A stretch of DNA of 64,000 nucleotides from Polaromonas sp. 39-63-25 (GCF_002278925.1 NZ_NCJH01000013.1:29472-93471); one strand, 5' to 3'. Numbered from the stretch's first letter, positions 32,205-41,724 are shown. Numbers and translations: made by a program. The notes: generated from the letters alone by a model not told the origin.

Positions 32205-34928
32205 CTATACCTGTTTCGGCGGGCCGAAAGTAAAGGAAAAATCGTCACGTGCATCCACGCCCATATGCACCTCGTCAAAGGCGTCGGACATGGAAATCCG
32301 CTCCAGTACCTGGCGTGAAAGCTCAGGCAGAACGGCATGCGACAGGATGTGGTCAACGTTACGCGCACCACTGTCGACTTCCGTACACCGGGCCGTGATG
32401 GTTTGCGCCACGGCGTCGTCCCAGGTGAACTCGGCTTTGTGGTTGCGGGAGAAGCGCTGGGCCAGCTTTCCCAGCTTGAGGCTCACAATGGACCGTATCT
32501 GCTCGTCGCCAAGCGGGTAATAGGGAACAATCGCCAGTCGCCCGAGAAAAGCCGGCGAAAACTGTTGCATCAATACCGGCCGCAGGCGCTCGATCAGGAC
32601 TTCCGGATCCGGCCGTCGCCCACCTTCGCAGGCATCGGTGATGACATCCTGGGCGGCATTGGACGTCAGCAGAATCAGCGTGTTCTTGAAATCGATCTGG
32701 ACACCTTCGCCATCTTCCATGACGCCTTTGTCGAAAACCTGGAAAAAGAGCTCCAGCACGTCGGGATGCGCCTTTTCCATTTCGTCAAGCAAGACCACGC
32801 TGTAAGGCCGGCGCCGGACAGCTTCTGTGAGGACGCCGCCACGACCGTAGCCGACATAGCCCGGTGGCGCCCCCTTGAGGCTGGACACGGTGTGGGCCTC
32901 CTGGAATTCGGACATGTTGACGGTCACCATGTTGCGGTCTCCGCCATAAATCATGTCGGCCAGTGCAAACGCAGTCTCGGTCTTGCCTACGCCGCTGGGG
33001 CCGACCAGCAGGAAGACCCCGACCGGCTTGCCCGGGTCATCCAGGTCAGCACGGGAAGTCCGGACGCGTCGCGCAATCGCATCCAGCGCCTGGTCCTGCC
33101 CAACCACGCGCTCGGCCAGTTTTTCCTTGAGGTTGAGGACGGTATGCAACTCGTCGGCCAGCATCTTGCCGACCGGAATGCCGGTCCAGCCGGAAATCAC
33201 GGAAGCAACAACGCCTGAGTCAACACACACAGGAATCATGGGCTCGTCGCTCTGGATCGCATCCAGTCCCTTCTCGAGCCGGTTCAGGGACGCAGACATG
33301 TCTTCGCTGTCTTCGCCTTCCAGCTGGCTGCCGTCCTCCCCCAATCCTTCGGCGATGCGCTTGCGCAATGCCACAATTTCGGCGACCGCACTTTTTTCCT
33401 CTTCAAGCTTTTCCTTCAGGCGGCGCCAGCGTTGCCTGAGGCCTTCGAGTTCCAGAGACAGCGCGGCAATCGCGTGCGCATGGTCGCGCCCGGTTGCAGA
33501 TTCATGGCGGTAGATCCGCAGCTGGTTTTCCGCATTGGATATCTCGCGCACCACCGATTCGATTTCCGGCGGCAGTCCGTTCTGCCCAATGGCCACACGC
33601 GCGCACGCCGTATCCAGCACGCTGATGGCCTTGTCGGGAAGCTGGCGCCCCGAGATATAACGGTGCGACAGCTTGACGGCGTCCCTGACTGCATCGTCGA
33701 TGATCTCGACGCCGTGATGCTTTTCCAGCGTTTGGACCATGCCGCGCAGCATGTCAATGGCGACCTCCTCGGTAGGCTCGTCAACCTTGACCACCTGGAA
33801 GCGTCGCGCCAGGGCCGGGTCGCGCTCGACATATTTTTTGTACTCGGCCCAGGTGGTGGCCGCGATCGTGCGCAGCTCACCACGTGCCAGCGCAGGCTTG
33901 AGAAGATTGGCAGCGTCGCCCTGGCCTTCCGCCCCGCCGGCGCCAATCAGCTGGTGCGCCTCGTCGATGAACAGCACGATGGGCACCAGGGAGGCCTTGA
34001 CTTCGGCAATAACGGATTTCAAGCGGTTCTCGAACTCGCCCTTGACGCCTGCTCCGGCTTGCAGCAAGGCCAGGTCCAGCGAGCGCACAGATACCTTTTG
34101 CAGGGCAGGAGGAACATCGCCCTGCACGATGCGCTGCGCAAAACCTTCCACCACTGCGGTTTTGCCGACGCCGGCCTCACCGGTCAGAATGGGATTGTTT
34201 TGCCGCCGGCGCAACAAGACATCAATGATCTGGCGAATCTCGGCATCGCGCCCACGGATGGGATCAATCAGGCCCTGCCTGGCCTGCTCCGTGATGTCGA
34301 CGGTGTATTGGTCCAGCGAAGGGTTGGATGACGCGCCACGACGCATGGTGGGCATTTGCGGGGAAGACGCTTCCGACACACCCGGTCCGGCTGCCGGGCC
34401 CTGCGCCTGCGACATGGCTGCCGGTTTCGCCGAGCGCACGGCACCACCGGCGTCTTCCGCCGAGTTGGTCAACAAATCGGCCAAATTCTTGCGCAGGCTC
34501 TCGCGCGGAATTTGCAGCAAGCCTGGCGCTGACTCCAGCAGAGCGCCGCGCAGGCTGTCGACTTCCAGCAACGCCAGTATCAAGGTTCCGGAGCGAACCT
34601 GCTGCTCGCCGAGCAACATGGAACTGAGCAACCACGCCTCCTGAAGCAACGGCGCCAGATGCGGCGACAGGGCCGGTGTGCGGCCGTTCCCCCGCTTGAA
34701 CCTGTCCATCGCGTCCTGCAGCTGGGCCAGGATGACGTCCATCTTGATGTCGTACTCCGGGAATATCAGGCAGACATCCGGCGCTTCGGTCTCCAGCAGC
34801 TTGAATAACAAATGCTCGACATCCACGTTGTAGTGGGTTTGCTGGACACACAATTCCGCTGCCTTTTCGAGCGCGCGTTTGCACTCGGGATTGAGCTTGC
34901 TCAGCAGGGTACGAATGTCAATTTCCAT
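32205..34928 (-). CDS. tssH: type VI secretion ATPase TssH (ClpV1)
   Basis: A 907-residue AAA+ unfoldase that disassembles the contracted TssBC sheath. An N-domain (about 1-160) is followed by a linker with Met/Pro-rich sequence, AAA1 with Walker A GEAGVGKT (about residue 248) and FIDEAH, a coiled middle domain (about 430-540) and AAA2 with GPSGVGKT (about residue 646) and LLDEMEKAHPDV. The C-terminus has the ClpB-D2 type helical region. The gene follows tssG by 17 bases and precedes vgrG by 6 bases. Confidence 0.97.
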   Translation of the reverse strand: MEIDIRTLLSKLNPECKRALEKAAELCVQQTHYNVDVEHLLFKLLETEAPDVCLIFPEYDIKMDVILAQLQDAMDRFKRGNGRTPALSPHLAPLLQEAWLLSSMLLGEQQVRSGTLILALLEVDSLRGALLESAPGLLQIPRESLRKNLADLLTNSAEDAGGAVRSAKPAAMSQAQGPAAGPGVSEASSPQMPTMRRGASSNPSLDQYTVDITEQARQGLIDPIRGRDAEIRQIIDVLLRRRQNNPILTGEAGVGKTAVVEGFAQRIVQGDVPPALQKVSVRSLDLALLQAGAGVKGEFENRLKSVIAEVKASLVPIVLFIDEAHQLIGAGGAEGQGDAANLLKPALARGELRTIAATTWAEYKKYVERDPALARRFQVVKVDEPTEEVAIDMLRGMVQTLEKHHGVEIIDDAVRDAVKLSHRYISGRQLPDKAISVLDTACARVAIGQNGLPPEIESVVREISNAENQLRIYRHESATGRDHAHAIAALSLELEGLRQRWRRLKEKLEEEKSAVAEIVALRKRIAEGLGEDGSQLEGEDSEDMSASLNRLEKGLDAIQSDEPMIPVCVDSGVVASVISGWTGIPVGKMLADELHTVLNLKEKLAERVVGQDQALDAIARRVRTSRADLDDPGKPVGVFLLVGPSGVGKTETAFALADMIYGGDRNMVTVNMSEFQEAHTVSSLKGAPPGYVGYGRGGVLTEAVRRRPYSVVLLDEMEKAHPDVLELFFQVFDKGVMEDGEGVQIDFKNTLILLTSNAAQDVITDACEGGRRPDPEVLIERLRPVLMQQFSPAFLGRLAIVPYYPLGDEQIRSIVSLKLGKLAQRFSRNHKAEFTWDDAVAQTITARCTEVDSGARNVDHILSHAVLPELSRQVLERISMSDAFDEVHMGVDARDDFSFTFGPPKQV

Positions 34929-34945
34929 CTTGAGTGCCGTTTCGT

Positions 34946-36001
34946 TCAGGCCATGCCGGGGACAGCATCATCATGAAGTTTGAATCTCGCAGGCGCGAAG
35001 GTGCCGGTATAGGGCGTGCTGCTTACCAGCCAGGAGGTCCACCCAAGCTGCAACGGCTCCTTCTGTCCCAGAATGCATGGCCTGAGTTCACGGCCATCGA
35101 TATGGAGAACCATCTCCACGCCAACGTCCTGCTGCAGATACCTGCCCACCATCCACCCCAGCAGTGCATGCTCTTCGCCGCCCCTCAGCAGGCGTCTCAA
35201 GCGGCGCAATGTCAGCCCGGAAAGTTCAAGCGTGATGCCCGCCCCCTGGTCCCACACGCGCTTGCCCAGAACAGCCGATCGCCCCAGCCGGGGTGCACGG
35301 CCAGATGTACGGCCGGCCAGCCTGGTGATATCGCGCGGCTCGAGATCGCGCCATCCGCCACAAAACTGCCGGCCTCTGGCCACCACGCCCAGCCGGTCCG
35401 ACAGCATGGCCAGCAACCCCGTCATCGAGCGCGGCGCACCACCCAGCAGCCCGGCGTGCCGGAGCCAGGACGATTCACCCTGCGGCGATCCCAGGCCTGC
35501 CTTCAGGCCCAAAGCACTGAGGGCGTCGAGACAGCCCGCCAGCGATGAGGACTGCGGCGACTGCCAGTTCAGGCCCATGTGATGCTTCTTCCTGCTTCTG
35601 TATAAGAAGGCCAGGAAGCGGTGATTGAAAATGTCCAGAAAGTCAGCGGTAGCGTGGTCGCGCGCAGCCGTTCGCTCCAGCACCATTTCGGTAAACGGCA
35701 AAGGCAGCGGTCCCTGCGCGCCCGCGAGCGACAGGACCGGCGTGGCCAAAACCCAGGCTTCCGCATCTTCTGCGCCTGCGCTTACCCTGCTGACATCGCT
35801 GGGTTGAAAACCCAACGAAACCACCGATTTGAGGCGAACGGCTTCTGTCTGGCCGTCGCCCTTGCCGACGGGCGCCAGTTGCGGCGAAGCCCGCTCCAGC
35901 AGGCTGATCGCCTGAAAGAGATTGAAGCCCTGCGGCCGGTCGCCCAGTCGTTCGACTAGAGCACCAACTGGCGGCCGCTCATCGGTTCCCATTGTTTCCA
36001 T
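34946..36001 (-). CDS. tssG: type VI secretion baseplate protein TssG (ImpH)
   Basis: A 351-residue baseplate wedge subunit. Conserved features: FNLFQAISLLER near the N-terminus, LGFQPSDVS, GAQGPLPLPFTEMVLER, FLDIFNHRFLAFLYR and the C-terminal GWTSWLV. The ATG at 36001 lies inside the end of tssF (46-base overlap); an ATG at 35992 would shorten the protein by three residues. The overlap with tssF is usual for these partner genes. Confidence 0.94.
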   Translation of the reverse strand: METMGTDERPPVGALVERLGDRPQGFNLFQAISLLERASPQLAPVGKGDGQTEAVRLKSVVSLGFQPSDVSRVSAGAEDAEAWVLATPVLSLAGAQGPLPLPFTEMVLERTAARDHATADFLDIFNHRFLAFLYRSRKKHHMGLNWQSPQSSSLAGCLDALSALGLKAGLGSPQGESSWLRHAGLLGGAPRSMTGLLAMLSDRLGVVARGRQFCGGWRDLEPRDITRLAGRTSGRAPRLGRSAVLGKRVWDQGAGITLELSGLTLRRLRRLLRGGEEHALLGWMVGRYLQQDVGVEMVLHIDGRELRPCILGQKEPLQLGWTSWLVSSTPYTGTFAPARFKLHDDAVPGMA

Positions 36002-37722
36002 ACTTCATCGCCGCGGCGGACTCCCAATTGAACAAACGAGTTGACGGAGGTGTACATCGCAAAAAACCGCGCCAGCACAGCAGACATCAACAGCTGGGAA
36101 CCACCCACAAAGGCCTCTTCGTCGAATTCCAGCAGAACCTCTGTACCGCGACAGTAGCCGCGCCAGGCGTCATGTCCGATCCTGCCGGTCACGCTGCGCG
36201 CCTGCAAGCCCTTGATGCCGCGAATCTGTTCGTGGTCACGCGTGCTGTCGGAGGCGAACAGGGTCAGCATTTCACGGAGCTGGTCCTTGCCGGTAGACCC
36301 ATCGACCAGTGACTGATGGTTGAGCGTCAGCAATGAAACCAGCCGCCAGAGGGTTTCGCTTCCAAGTGGCGGGTTTCGCTGCGACGTCGGTTCATACAGG
36401 CAGCGTACCGTGGCTGTTTTTGAGACACCCTCGGCCACCATGCGCGCGCCAATAGGCACCTGCTCGGCCAACCGCCGGTTGGTGCACAGCAGATTTGCAA
36501 AAACCACCGGATCGGCCGGTGTCTTCAAGGTATTGGCCTGATCAACAAATGACAGGAAAACGTCTGTTCCCGAAATATCCTTGCGCAGACTGTGCTCGCG
36601 GCGGGACGACCAGAAGCTGGTGGACGCATTCGAGCGAATGTGCCCCAAAGCAGAAAAACTCGGGACGATGACGGGACGTTCTGCATTCGGATCCGATGCC
36701 GTTACCGACACAATCGAGTGCACTTCGGTTGTTGATTCACGCTGGCGGTCAGCCACCAGCAGGTACTCATAATGCCGGTGGTCGACCAGAATCGGCTCGC
36801 TGGTTTTCGGGAACAGGTTCACAACGGGCGTACAGCCGAGCCGGAAGTTGTCGGCTGTGATATTGCCCAAGCCACGCGCCGGCTGATCGAAGGTGATGGC
36901 AAGGTCAAACCGGGTGCATTTACCGGCATGGGCACGGATGTTGTGCAGGTCAAAGAAGTGAAATTTCCTGGGAAAGGCAAAGTACTCTTGCATCAACCCG
37001 TATGCAGGTTGCGCATTGGCCGGCAAGGGGAGCACATTTTCGCCTTCTGCGTAGCCAACTTCGCACCAGGAGGCATCGGGCAGCATTCGAGGGGTGCCGC
37101 CTTCCGGCGTGATACTTGCCTCGACCACGTCGGCCACCAGGAACTCGTACAGGGGCATGGTGGTCATCCAGTCCCCCTGCAGATGAATGCGCAGGCTGTC
37201 CATTTCCAGCTCTGCGAAATCGGTCCCGGCACTGCATTCGAAAGTCATCCGGAGCGTGGAGCCGCCCCCCTCCAGCACCGCCTTGACAATCTTCACCGGC
37301 CACAACACGGTGGTCCAGGCTGTTCGAAATCGGCACTGCTGCCCATTGGAGGCGCTGGCATACAAGGCAGTATGTTGCGGAATCCTGAAGCCCGCGGTGA
37401 CCTTGCCCTGGCTGGGGTCCAGACCAAATTCGGCCACCGTCATGGAGGGCACTGGCTGGATCAGCGAAGGGCATAAATTGTCGAGCAGGGCCGCGGCCAC
37501 CTGCGGGAACTCCCGGTCCAGGTCCTGGTGAACCCTGGCCGCCAGGAAGGCGACGGACTCGATTAATCGCTCCGTGTGCGGGTCCAACGACTCCGTGCCA
37601 TGGAGCGCAAGCATCGACGCCACCTTGGGATAACGCTTGGCGAAGTTCGAGCCCTGGTCACGCAGGTAAACCAGCTCACGCTTGTAGTACTGCAGCAAGT
37701 CGTTATGCAGGATCTCGGCCAC
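35956..37722 (-). CDS. tssF: type VI secretion baseplate protein TssF (ImpG/VasA)
   Basis: A 588-residue baseplate wedge protein. N-terminal LLQYYKRELVYLRDQGSNFAKRYPKVASML and DPHTERLIESVAFLAARVHQDLDREFPQVAAALLDNLCPSL are diagnostic of ImpG. Start is a GTG at 37722, two bases after the tssE stop and preceded by an AAAGG-type ribosome site; no ATG fits the conserved N-terminus. Ends inside tssG. Confidence 0.95.
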   Translation of the reverse strand: MAEILHNDLLQYYKRELVYLRDQGSNFAKRYPKVASMLALHGTESLDPHTERLIESVAFLAARVHQDLDREFPQVAAALLDNLCPSLIQPVPSMTVAEFGLDPSQGKVTAGFRIPQHTALYASASNGQQCRFRTAWTTVLWPVKIVKAVLEGGGSTLRMTFECSAGTDFAELEMDSLRIHLQGDWMTTMPLYEFLVADVVEASITPEGGTPRMLPDASWCEVGYAEGENVLPLPANAQPAYGLMQEYFAFPRKFHFFDLHNIRAHAGKCTRFDLAITFDQPARGLGNITADNFRLGCTPVVNLFPKTSEPILVDHRHYEYLLVADRQRESTTEVHSIVSVTASDPNAERPVIVPSFSALGHIRSNASTSFWSSRREHSLRKDISGTDVFLSFVDQANTLKTPADPVVFANLLCTNRRLAEQVPIGARMVAEGVSKTATVRCLYEPTSQRNPPLGSETLWRLVSLLTLNHQSLVDGSTGKDQLREMLTLFASDSTRDHEQIRGIKGLQARSVTGRIGHDAWRGYCRGTEVLLEFDEEAFVGGSQLLMSAVLARFFAMYTSVNSFVQLGVRRGDEVWKQWEPMSGRQLVL

Positions 37723-37724
37723 GC

Positions 37725-38186
37725 TCAGGCCGCCTTTGTGCGGCTGCCCTGCCGCTGATCAAGTTGAAGCTCAAAGTTCAACTGGCGTAATTTCAAGTCT
37801 ATCGTCACAGTCCCACCAATCACCAACGTCGCCGCACCACCACCGCTGGCAGCTGGAAAAGCCTTGACGGTGACATCCTTCAAGCGGGGTTCGTAGTGAT
37901 TGACGGCTTGCTTGATGGTCGACTGCAGCAGATCAAGGTCCGGATGGGATTTGGGGGAAAGCGCTGAAATATCCGGAATTCCGTAGTCAATGGTCGTGCC
38001 CGTGCTACGGGAAAATTCCGAAGGCTTGAGCGGCGAGCGGGTATTCATGAGGCGCGATAACTCCCGCCCGATAGACACCTCCAGTTGCTCAGGCGTCAAG
38101 AGCTGATGCCGACTACCGTCCGATCCCTGCACAGACGACAGCCGATCGAAAAGAGGTACTGGCGAGCCTCGGACGAGTTCCGACAT
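37725..38186 (-). CDS. tssE: type VI secretion baseplate protein TssE
   Basis: A 153-residue gp25-like baseplate protein. The family core is GRELSRLMNTRSPLKPSE, DYGIPDISAL, then IKQAVNHYEPRLKDVTV. Typical start PLFDRLS. It is followed directly by tssF and preceded by hcp with a 54-base gap. Confidence 0.94.
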   Translation of the reverse strand: MSELVRGSPVPLFDRLSSVQGSDGSRHQLLTPEQLEVSIGRELSRLMNTRSPLKPSEFSRSTGTTIDYGIPDISALSPKSHPDLDLLQSTIKQAVNHYEPRLKDVTVKAFPAASGGGAATLVIGGTVTIDLKLRQLNFELQLDQRQGSRTKAA

Positions 38187-38240
38187 GATGGCGTGCTTCT
38201 CTTAACGAACCGGCTGACATCGGTGAAAGAACACAGATCG

Positions 38241-38732
38241 TCAGGCAGCTGGCGCGAGGGCCTTGCCCTCTTTGAGGTCCCAACCAAACGGAGCAACACC
38301 CTTTTTGGTGGAATCGGCGTTTTGCTGAGTCATTTGCGACGTGATCGTCGTGAAATTGATGCTGAAAGTTTCCTGGGGCAGGTCCCCACCGCCGAAGCCC
38401 GAAGTGCTGATATTCGAAATCATCGCGTCGCCAAGAACATACTGAATGGTAGACATCACTTTGGCGCCCTCGATACGGGTCACGGAAACGGTGGCAGTAC
38501 CCAGCTTCAGGTTTCCGGCACAAGCCTGATACAGCCCCGGGGAGGACGAGTCCATGGTCTTCGAAAAGCTCATCTCCGAAAACTGGGGACCATCAGAAGT
38601 CCGCTCGGTATTGCCCGGCCGCGAGGTCAGGAATTGACTCAAGCTATGGCTGAATGAGTCCACGATGATTTGTTCTTTGTAGGGATCTTCCGTGCAATTG
38701 CCTTTGATGGAATCAATTTTGAGATAAATCAT
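38241..38732 (-). CDS. hcp: type VI secretion tube protein Hcp (TssD)
   Basis: A 163-residue hexameric tube subunit. Start MIYLKIDSIKGNCTED and the strands SFSHSLSQ, FSEMSFSKTMDSSSPGLYQACAGN, and INFTTITSQMTQQNADSTKKGVAPFGWDLKEGK match Hcp family DUF796. It is preceded by a strong hairpin in the gap after tssC, which may set its high expression relative to the rest of the operon. Confidence 0.96.
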   Translation of the reverse strand: MIYLKIDSIKGNCTEDPYKEQIIVDSFSHSLSQFLTSRPGNTERTSDGPQFSEMSFSKTMDSSSPGLYQACAGNLKLGTATVSVTRIEGAKVMSTIQYVLGDAMISNISTSGFGGGDLPQETFSINFTTITSQMTQQNADSTKKGVAPFGWDLKEGKALAPAA

Positions 38733-38766
38733 GAGTCACTCCGTAAATAACCAACCAAGAGATGGA

Positions 38767-38784
38767 GGCCGGTCCGAACCGGCC
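38767..38784 (-). promoter_or_regulatory. stem-loop in the tssC-hcp gap
   Basis: GGCCGGT / ACCGGCC, a perfect 7-bp GC-rich stem with a 4-base loop, in the 93-base gap. No T-run follows in the direction of transcription, so it is not a classical terminator. It is better placed for mRNA processing or 3'-end protection of the tssBC message, or for a cut that frees a stable hcp message. Confidence 0.5.
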
Positions 38785-38825
38785 AGCCCCCTGTTCAAAT
38801 CAGATGCGCTGGATGCTCCGCAGCA

Positions 38826-40325
38826 TCAGGCGGCGGCGGCCGGCAGTTCCGCTACCAGGCGAATCGACGCCGTCAGCTCTTCCATCTGGAAGTGCGGCTT
38901 CAGGAAGCAGGTTGCCTGATACGCACCGGGCTTGCCCGCCACTTCAGTCACGTCAATGCGCGCGGCACCCAGCGGAAAACGGGCTTTCATTTCCTGAGGG
39001 GCGGACTCATTGAGCAGGACGTAGTCGGCAATCCAGTTGTTCAGGAAGGTTTCTACTTGCCCGCGCGTCTGGAAGCTGCCAATCTTGTCGCGCATGATGA
39101 CCTTGATGTAATGCGCAAAACGCGAAGCTGCCAGCACATAGGGCAGACGGGCCGACAACTGCGCGTTCGCGTTGGCTGCATCCTTGTTGTAGAGCTTGGG
39201 CTTGTTGACCGTCTGGCCACCGAAGAAGGACGCGAAATCCGAGCCCTTGGAATTCACAATCGCGATAAAACCAAGGTCATTGAGTTCTTTTTCGCGGCGG
39301 TCGGTGATCAGTACTTCCGTCGGGCACTTGAGGACAACGTCGCCTTCGTCGGTCTTGAAGGCATGAGCGGTCATGCCGCTGACCTTGCCACCGCCTTCCA
39401 CACCGCGGATGGCGGTTGACCATCCGTATTTGGCATAGGCGTCGGTGATGCGCAGACCCAGCTGGTAGGCGGAGTTGGCCCACAGGTATTTCGAATGGTC
39501 CTTGCCGTCGACATCTTCCTCGAAGTTGAAGTTCTCAACCGGAATCGTCTTGGCGCCGTAGGGCAGGCGTGCCGCATAGCTGGGCAACACCAGCGACACA
39601 TAACGCGAGTCCTCGGACTCGCGGAAGCTGCGCCAGGTGGCCAGTTCGGCGCTTTCGAAAATTTTTGACATGTCGCGAGGAACACCCAATTCGGTGAATG
39701 ACTTCATGTCAAACAAGGCAGGTGATGCGGCAGCAATGAAGGGCGCGTGCGCCGCTGCGGCCACCTTGGACATGCGCTCGAGCAAAGCCATGTCCTGCGG
39801 ATGGCGGCCAAATGTGTAGTCGCCGATCAGCACGGAGTATGGATGGCCGCCGAACGTGCCGTATTCTTCCTCGTAAATCTTCTTGAACAGGACGCTCATG
39901 TCATGATCGACAGCAGACTCCAAGTCCTTGAGCAACTCCTTCTTCGTGACATTGAGCAGCCGCAACTTCAGCCGGGTACTGGTTTCCGTACCGAACACCA
40001 TGTCGTGCAAACCTCTCCAGGACGCTTCCAGCGCCTGGAAGGATGCGTCATGCATGATTTCATTGAGCTGGTCCGTCAGGAGCTTGTCAATTTCAGCGAC
40101 CCGCTCGTTGATCATCGCGACGACGCCCTTGTCGGGGCTGGCCTTCATGCCTTCGTCGAGGATTTGCGAAGCGAACTGACCAATCAGTTTCTTCGCATAC
40201 GTCCCCTGCGACGGCTCAACAGCCATATTTCCTTCGACAATGATCCGGTCAAGGAGACCCAATTCACTGCCGGCTTCAGTGGCGGCACTTGCTGCACCGC
40301 CTGCTTCTGATTTCTTAGTAGCCAT
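38826..40325 (-). CDS. tssC: type VI secretion contractile sheath large subunit TssC (VipB)
   Basis: A 499-residue sheath protein. Conserved stretches: VAEIDKLLTDQLNEIMHDASFQALEASWRGL, LLNVTKKELLKDLE, YGTFGGHPYSVLIGDYTFG, WRSFRESEDSRYVSLVLPSYAARLPYG and the C-terminal LPAAAA-rich end. The ATG at 40325 is chosen; a GTG three codons upstream is possible. It is paired with tssB 57 bases upstream. Confidence 0.96.
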   Translation of the reverse strand: MATKKSEAGGAASAATEAGSELGLLDRIIVEGNMAVEPSQGTYAKKLIGQFASQILDEGMKASPDKGVVAMINERVAEIDKLLTDQLNEIMHDASFQALEASWRGLHDMVFGTETSTRLKLRLLNVTKKELLKDLESAVDHDMSVLFKKIYEEEYGTFGGHPYSVLIGDYTFGRHPQDMALLERMSKVAAAAHAPFIAAASPALFDMKSFTELGVPRDMSKIFESAELATWRSFRESEDSRYVSLVLPSYAARLPYGAKTIPVENFNFEEDVDGKDHSKYLWANSAYQLGLRITDAYAKYGWSTAIRGVEGGGKVSGMTAHAFKTDEGDVVLKCPTEVLITDRREKELNDLGFIAIVNSKGSDFASFFGGQTVNKPKLYNKDAANANAQLSARLPYVLAASRFAHYIKVIMRDKIGSFQTRGQVETFLNNWIADYVLLNESAPQEMKARFPLGAARIDVTEVAGKPGAYQATCFLKPHFQMEELTASIRLVAELPAAAA

Positions 40326-40382
40326 ATCAATCACCGTTCCAAAAAATGAGGGGTGTGCCGAGGCACAGACCGGGATGGTTGC

Positions 40383-40922
40383 TTACGCTGCCGGAGTTTC
40401 GGCGGCCGGAGCATCTGCGGGGGCTTCAGCGCCTGCATTGGCTTCGGTTTGCAGGGTTTTCAGCTCTTCAGTGCTCTGGACAATGTTCTCGAGCAGGTTG
40501 TCGAGTTCGTCGTTGCCGTCCAGCTTGGCCAGCAGGTCACGCAACTGCTGGCGCGCTTCGAGCAGCTTGGCCAAACGGGGAATCTGCTTGACAATGGCTT
40601 CCGGATGGAAGTCGTCGAACTCCTTGAAGTTCAACTCGACCTTGATATTGCCTTCGCCCTTCATGGCGTCAGGCACCGAGATGTCCAGCCGAGGGGAAAT
40701 TTTCCCCATGATCTCGTTGAAGTTGTCGCGGTCAATCTCAACCAGCCGGCGGTCTTTCAGTTTAGGCAGCGGCGTTGCCGGCTGCCCCGAAAGGTCAGCG
40801 AGCAGACCCACCACCATGGGGAGCTCTTTCTTTTCGACCGCGTCCCCAATCTCCACATCGTATGTAATTTGAACGCGTGGCGGCCGGTTGCGGCCCACCC
40901 ACTTTTGCAAGCTGTCAGACAT
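40383..40922 (-). CDS. tssB: type VI secretion contractile sheath small subunit TssB (VipA)
   Basis: A 179-residue sheath protein, first gene of the T6SS operon. It begins SDSLQKWVGRNRPPRVQITYDVE and has KELPMVVGLLADLSGQ, LKDRRLVEIDRDNFNEIM and the C-terminal helix ending in an Ala/Pro/Glu-rich tail. The ATG at 40922 has GGGGGA nine bases upstream, a strong ribosome site. Confidence 0.96.
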   Translation of the reverse strand: MSDSLQKWVGRNRPPRVQITYDVEIGDAVEKKELPMVVGLLADLSGQPATPLPKLKDRRLVEIDRDNFNEIMGKISPRLDISVPDAMKGEGNIKVELNFKEFDDFHPEAIVKQIPRLAKLLEARQQLRDLLAKLDGNDELDNLLENIVQSTEELKTLQTEANAGAEAPADAPAAETPAA

Positions 40923-40983
40923 AAATTCCCCCGTGAAAAAGGTTGATAACAATGCAATGCAGCAAGGAGCCGCGGATCATGAA

Positions 40984-41003
40984 GTGATCAGTGAATCGAT
41001 CAC
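40984..41003. promoter_or_regulatory. inverted repeat upstream of tssB
   Basis: GTGATC / GATCAC arms with an 8-base spacer, 62-81 bases upstream of the tssB start and just downstream of a possible promoter. This is a possible operator for the T6SS operon; the binding protein is unknown. Confidence 0.4.
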
Positions 41004-41021
41004 AACTTTTACATTTGCAGG

Positions 41022-41050
41022 TTTTTACAATACAAAACTAAACCTTGCAA
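41022..41050 (-). promoter_or_regulatory. possible sigma-70 promoter for the T6SS operon
   Basis: On the minus strand TTGCAA, a 17-base spacer and TAAAAA. Each hexamer matches consensus at four of six positions. It is 100 bases upstream of tssB in an A+T-rich region. Confidence 0.3.
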
Positions 41051-41418
41051 TAAGTAATTGCTACCGCTGTCGCAGATTCTGCACAGCGTCATGACATGCT
41101 GATGACATTGAATTGCCACTGGCGGCTGCATATTTTCTGCACGAAATGTGTGCAACGGTTACTTTTGTCCGCGGCCCGTGATTAAGTTACAAAAATAGGC
41201 CGCGTCAGGCGGCAAAATGGGTTGAAGTCTTTTCATGGCAGCGCCTGCAGCATGAAGCAAGACCACCAAGGCTGCTTGCCACTCACTGCGCGCCCTCAAC
41301 ACGATGGCGTCAGAGTCGGCCCAAACCGGTGCGAGGGCTACGATAGAAAAAGAAGGCAGGGCGACATACGCATCACCCGTGCCAGCCAGGCAGCACATCA
41401 ACCGGAAAGGAATGGCCC

Positions 41419-41724
41419 ATGGACAAGCTAGACACCTTGCATTCGGAAATATCCAGTCTTCGCATGGTCGTTGCCATCGACTCGGCCATGCTGCTGTCTG
41501 TGATGCGGCGAATGAATGCCGACCAGCTCGCCATGGCGTCGAAAGACTTTCTTGAAGTGTGTGAAGGCCTGAGCATCAAGACGCTGTTTTCCGAGATGGA
41601 CGACCATTCCATCCTGTCGGCCCAAAAGCGCCGTGACTGGTGGATTGGCCTGCTTGCGGAAATCGTGGCCAATGAGGCCGTTGCAATGCCGACGACCAAA
41701 GGTGAAGGCAAACAAGGAAACTAA
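41419..41724 (+). CDS. hypothetical small protein divergent from the T6SS operon
   Basis: A 101-residue, mostly helical cytoplasmic protein. No family recognised; the middle reads LMRRMNADQLAMASKDFLEVCEGLSIKTLFSEMDD-like helices, with a WW pair in QKRRDWWIGLL. Good ribosome site (GGAAAGGA) eight bases before the ATG. It stands alone on the plus strand between tssB and the SGHY-motif gene. Could be a regulator or an immunity factor; there is no direct evidence. Confidence 0.65.
   Translation: MDKLDTLHSEISSLRMVVAIDSAMLLSVMRRMNADQLAMASKDFLEVCEGLSIKTLFSEMDDHSILSAQKRRDWWIGLLAEIVANEAVAMPTTKGEGKQGN

Larger units (their letters stand above)
40923..41418. other. tssB upstream region (496 bp), divergent promoter region
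   Basis: A+T-richer than its surroundings. On the minus side, facing tssB, there is a possible sigma-70 promoter at 41022-41050 and an inverted repeat at 40984-41003. No -24/-12 (sigma-54) sequence is apparent. On the plus side there is nothing beyond a good ribosome site (GGAAAGGA near 41403) for the 101-residue gene. I see no gene in it. Confidence 0.5.

Noticed and set aside
30567-32318. 583-residue plus-strand open frame opposite vgrG
   Set aside because: Shadow of vgrG.
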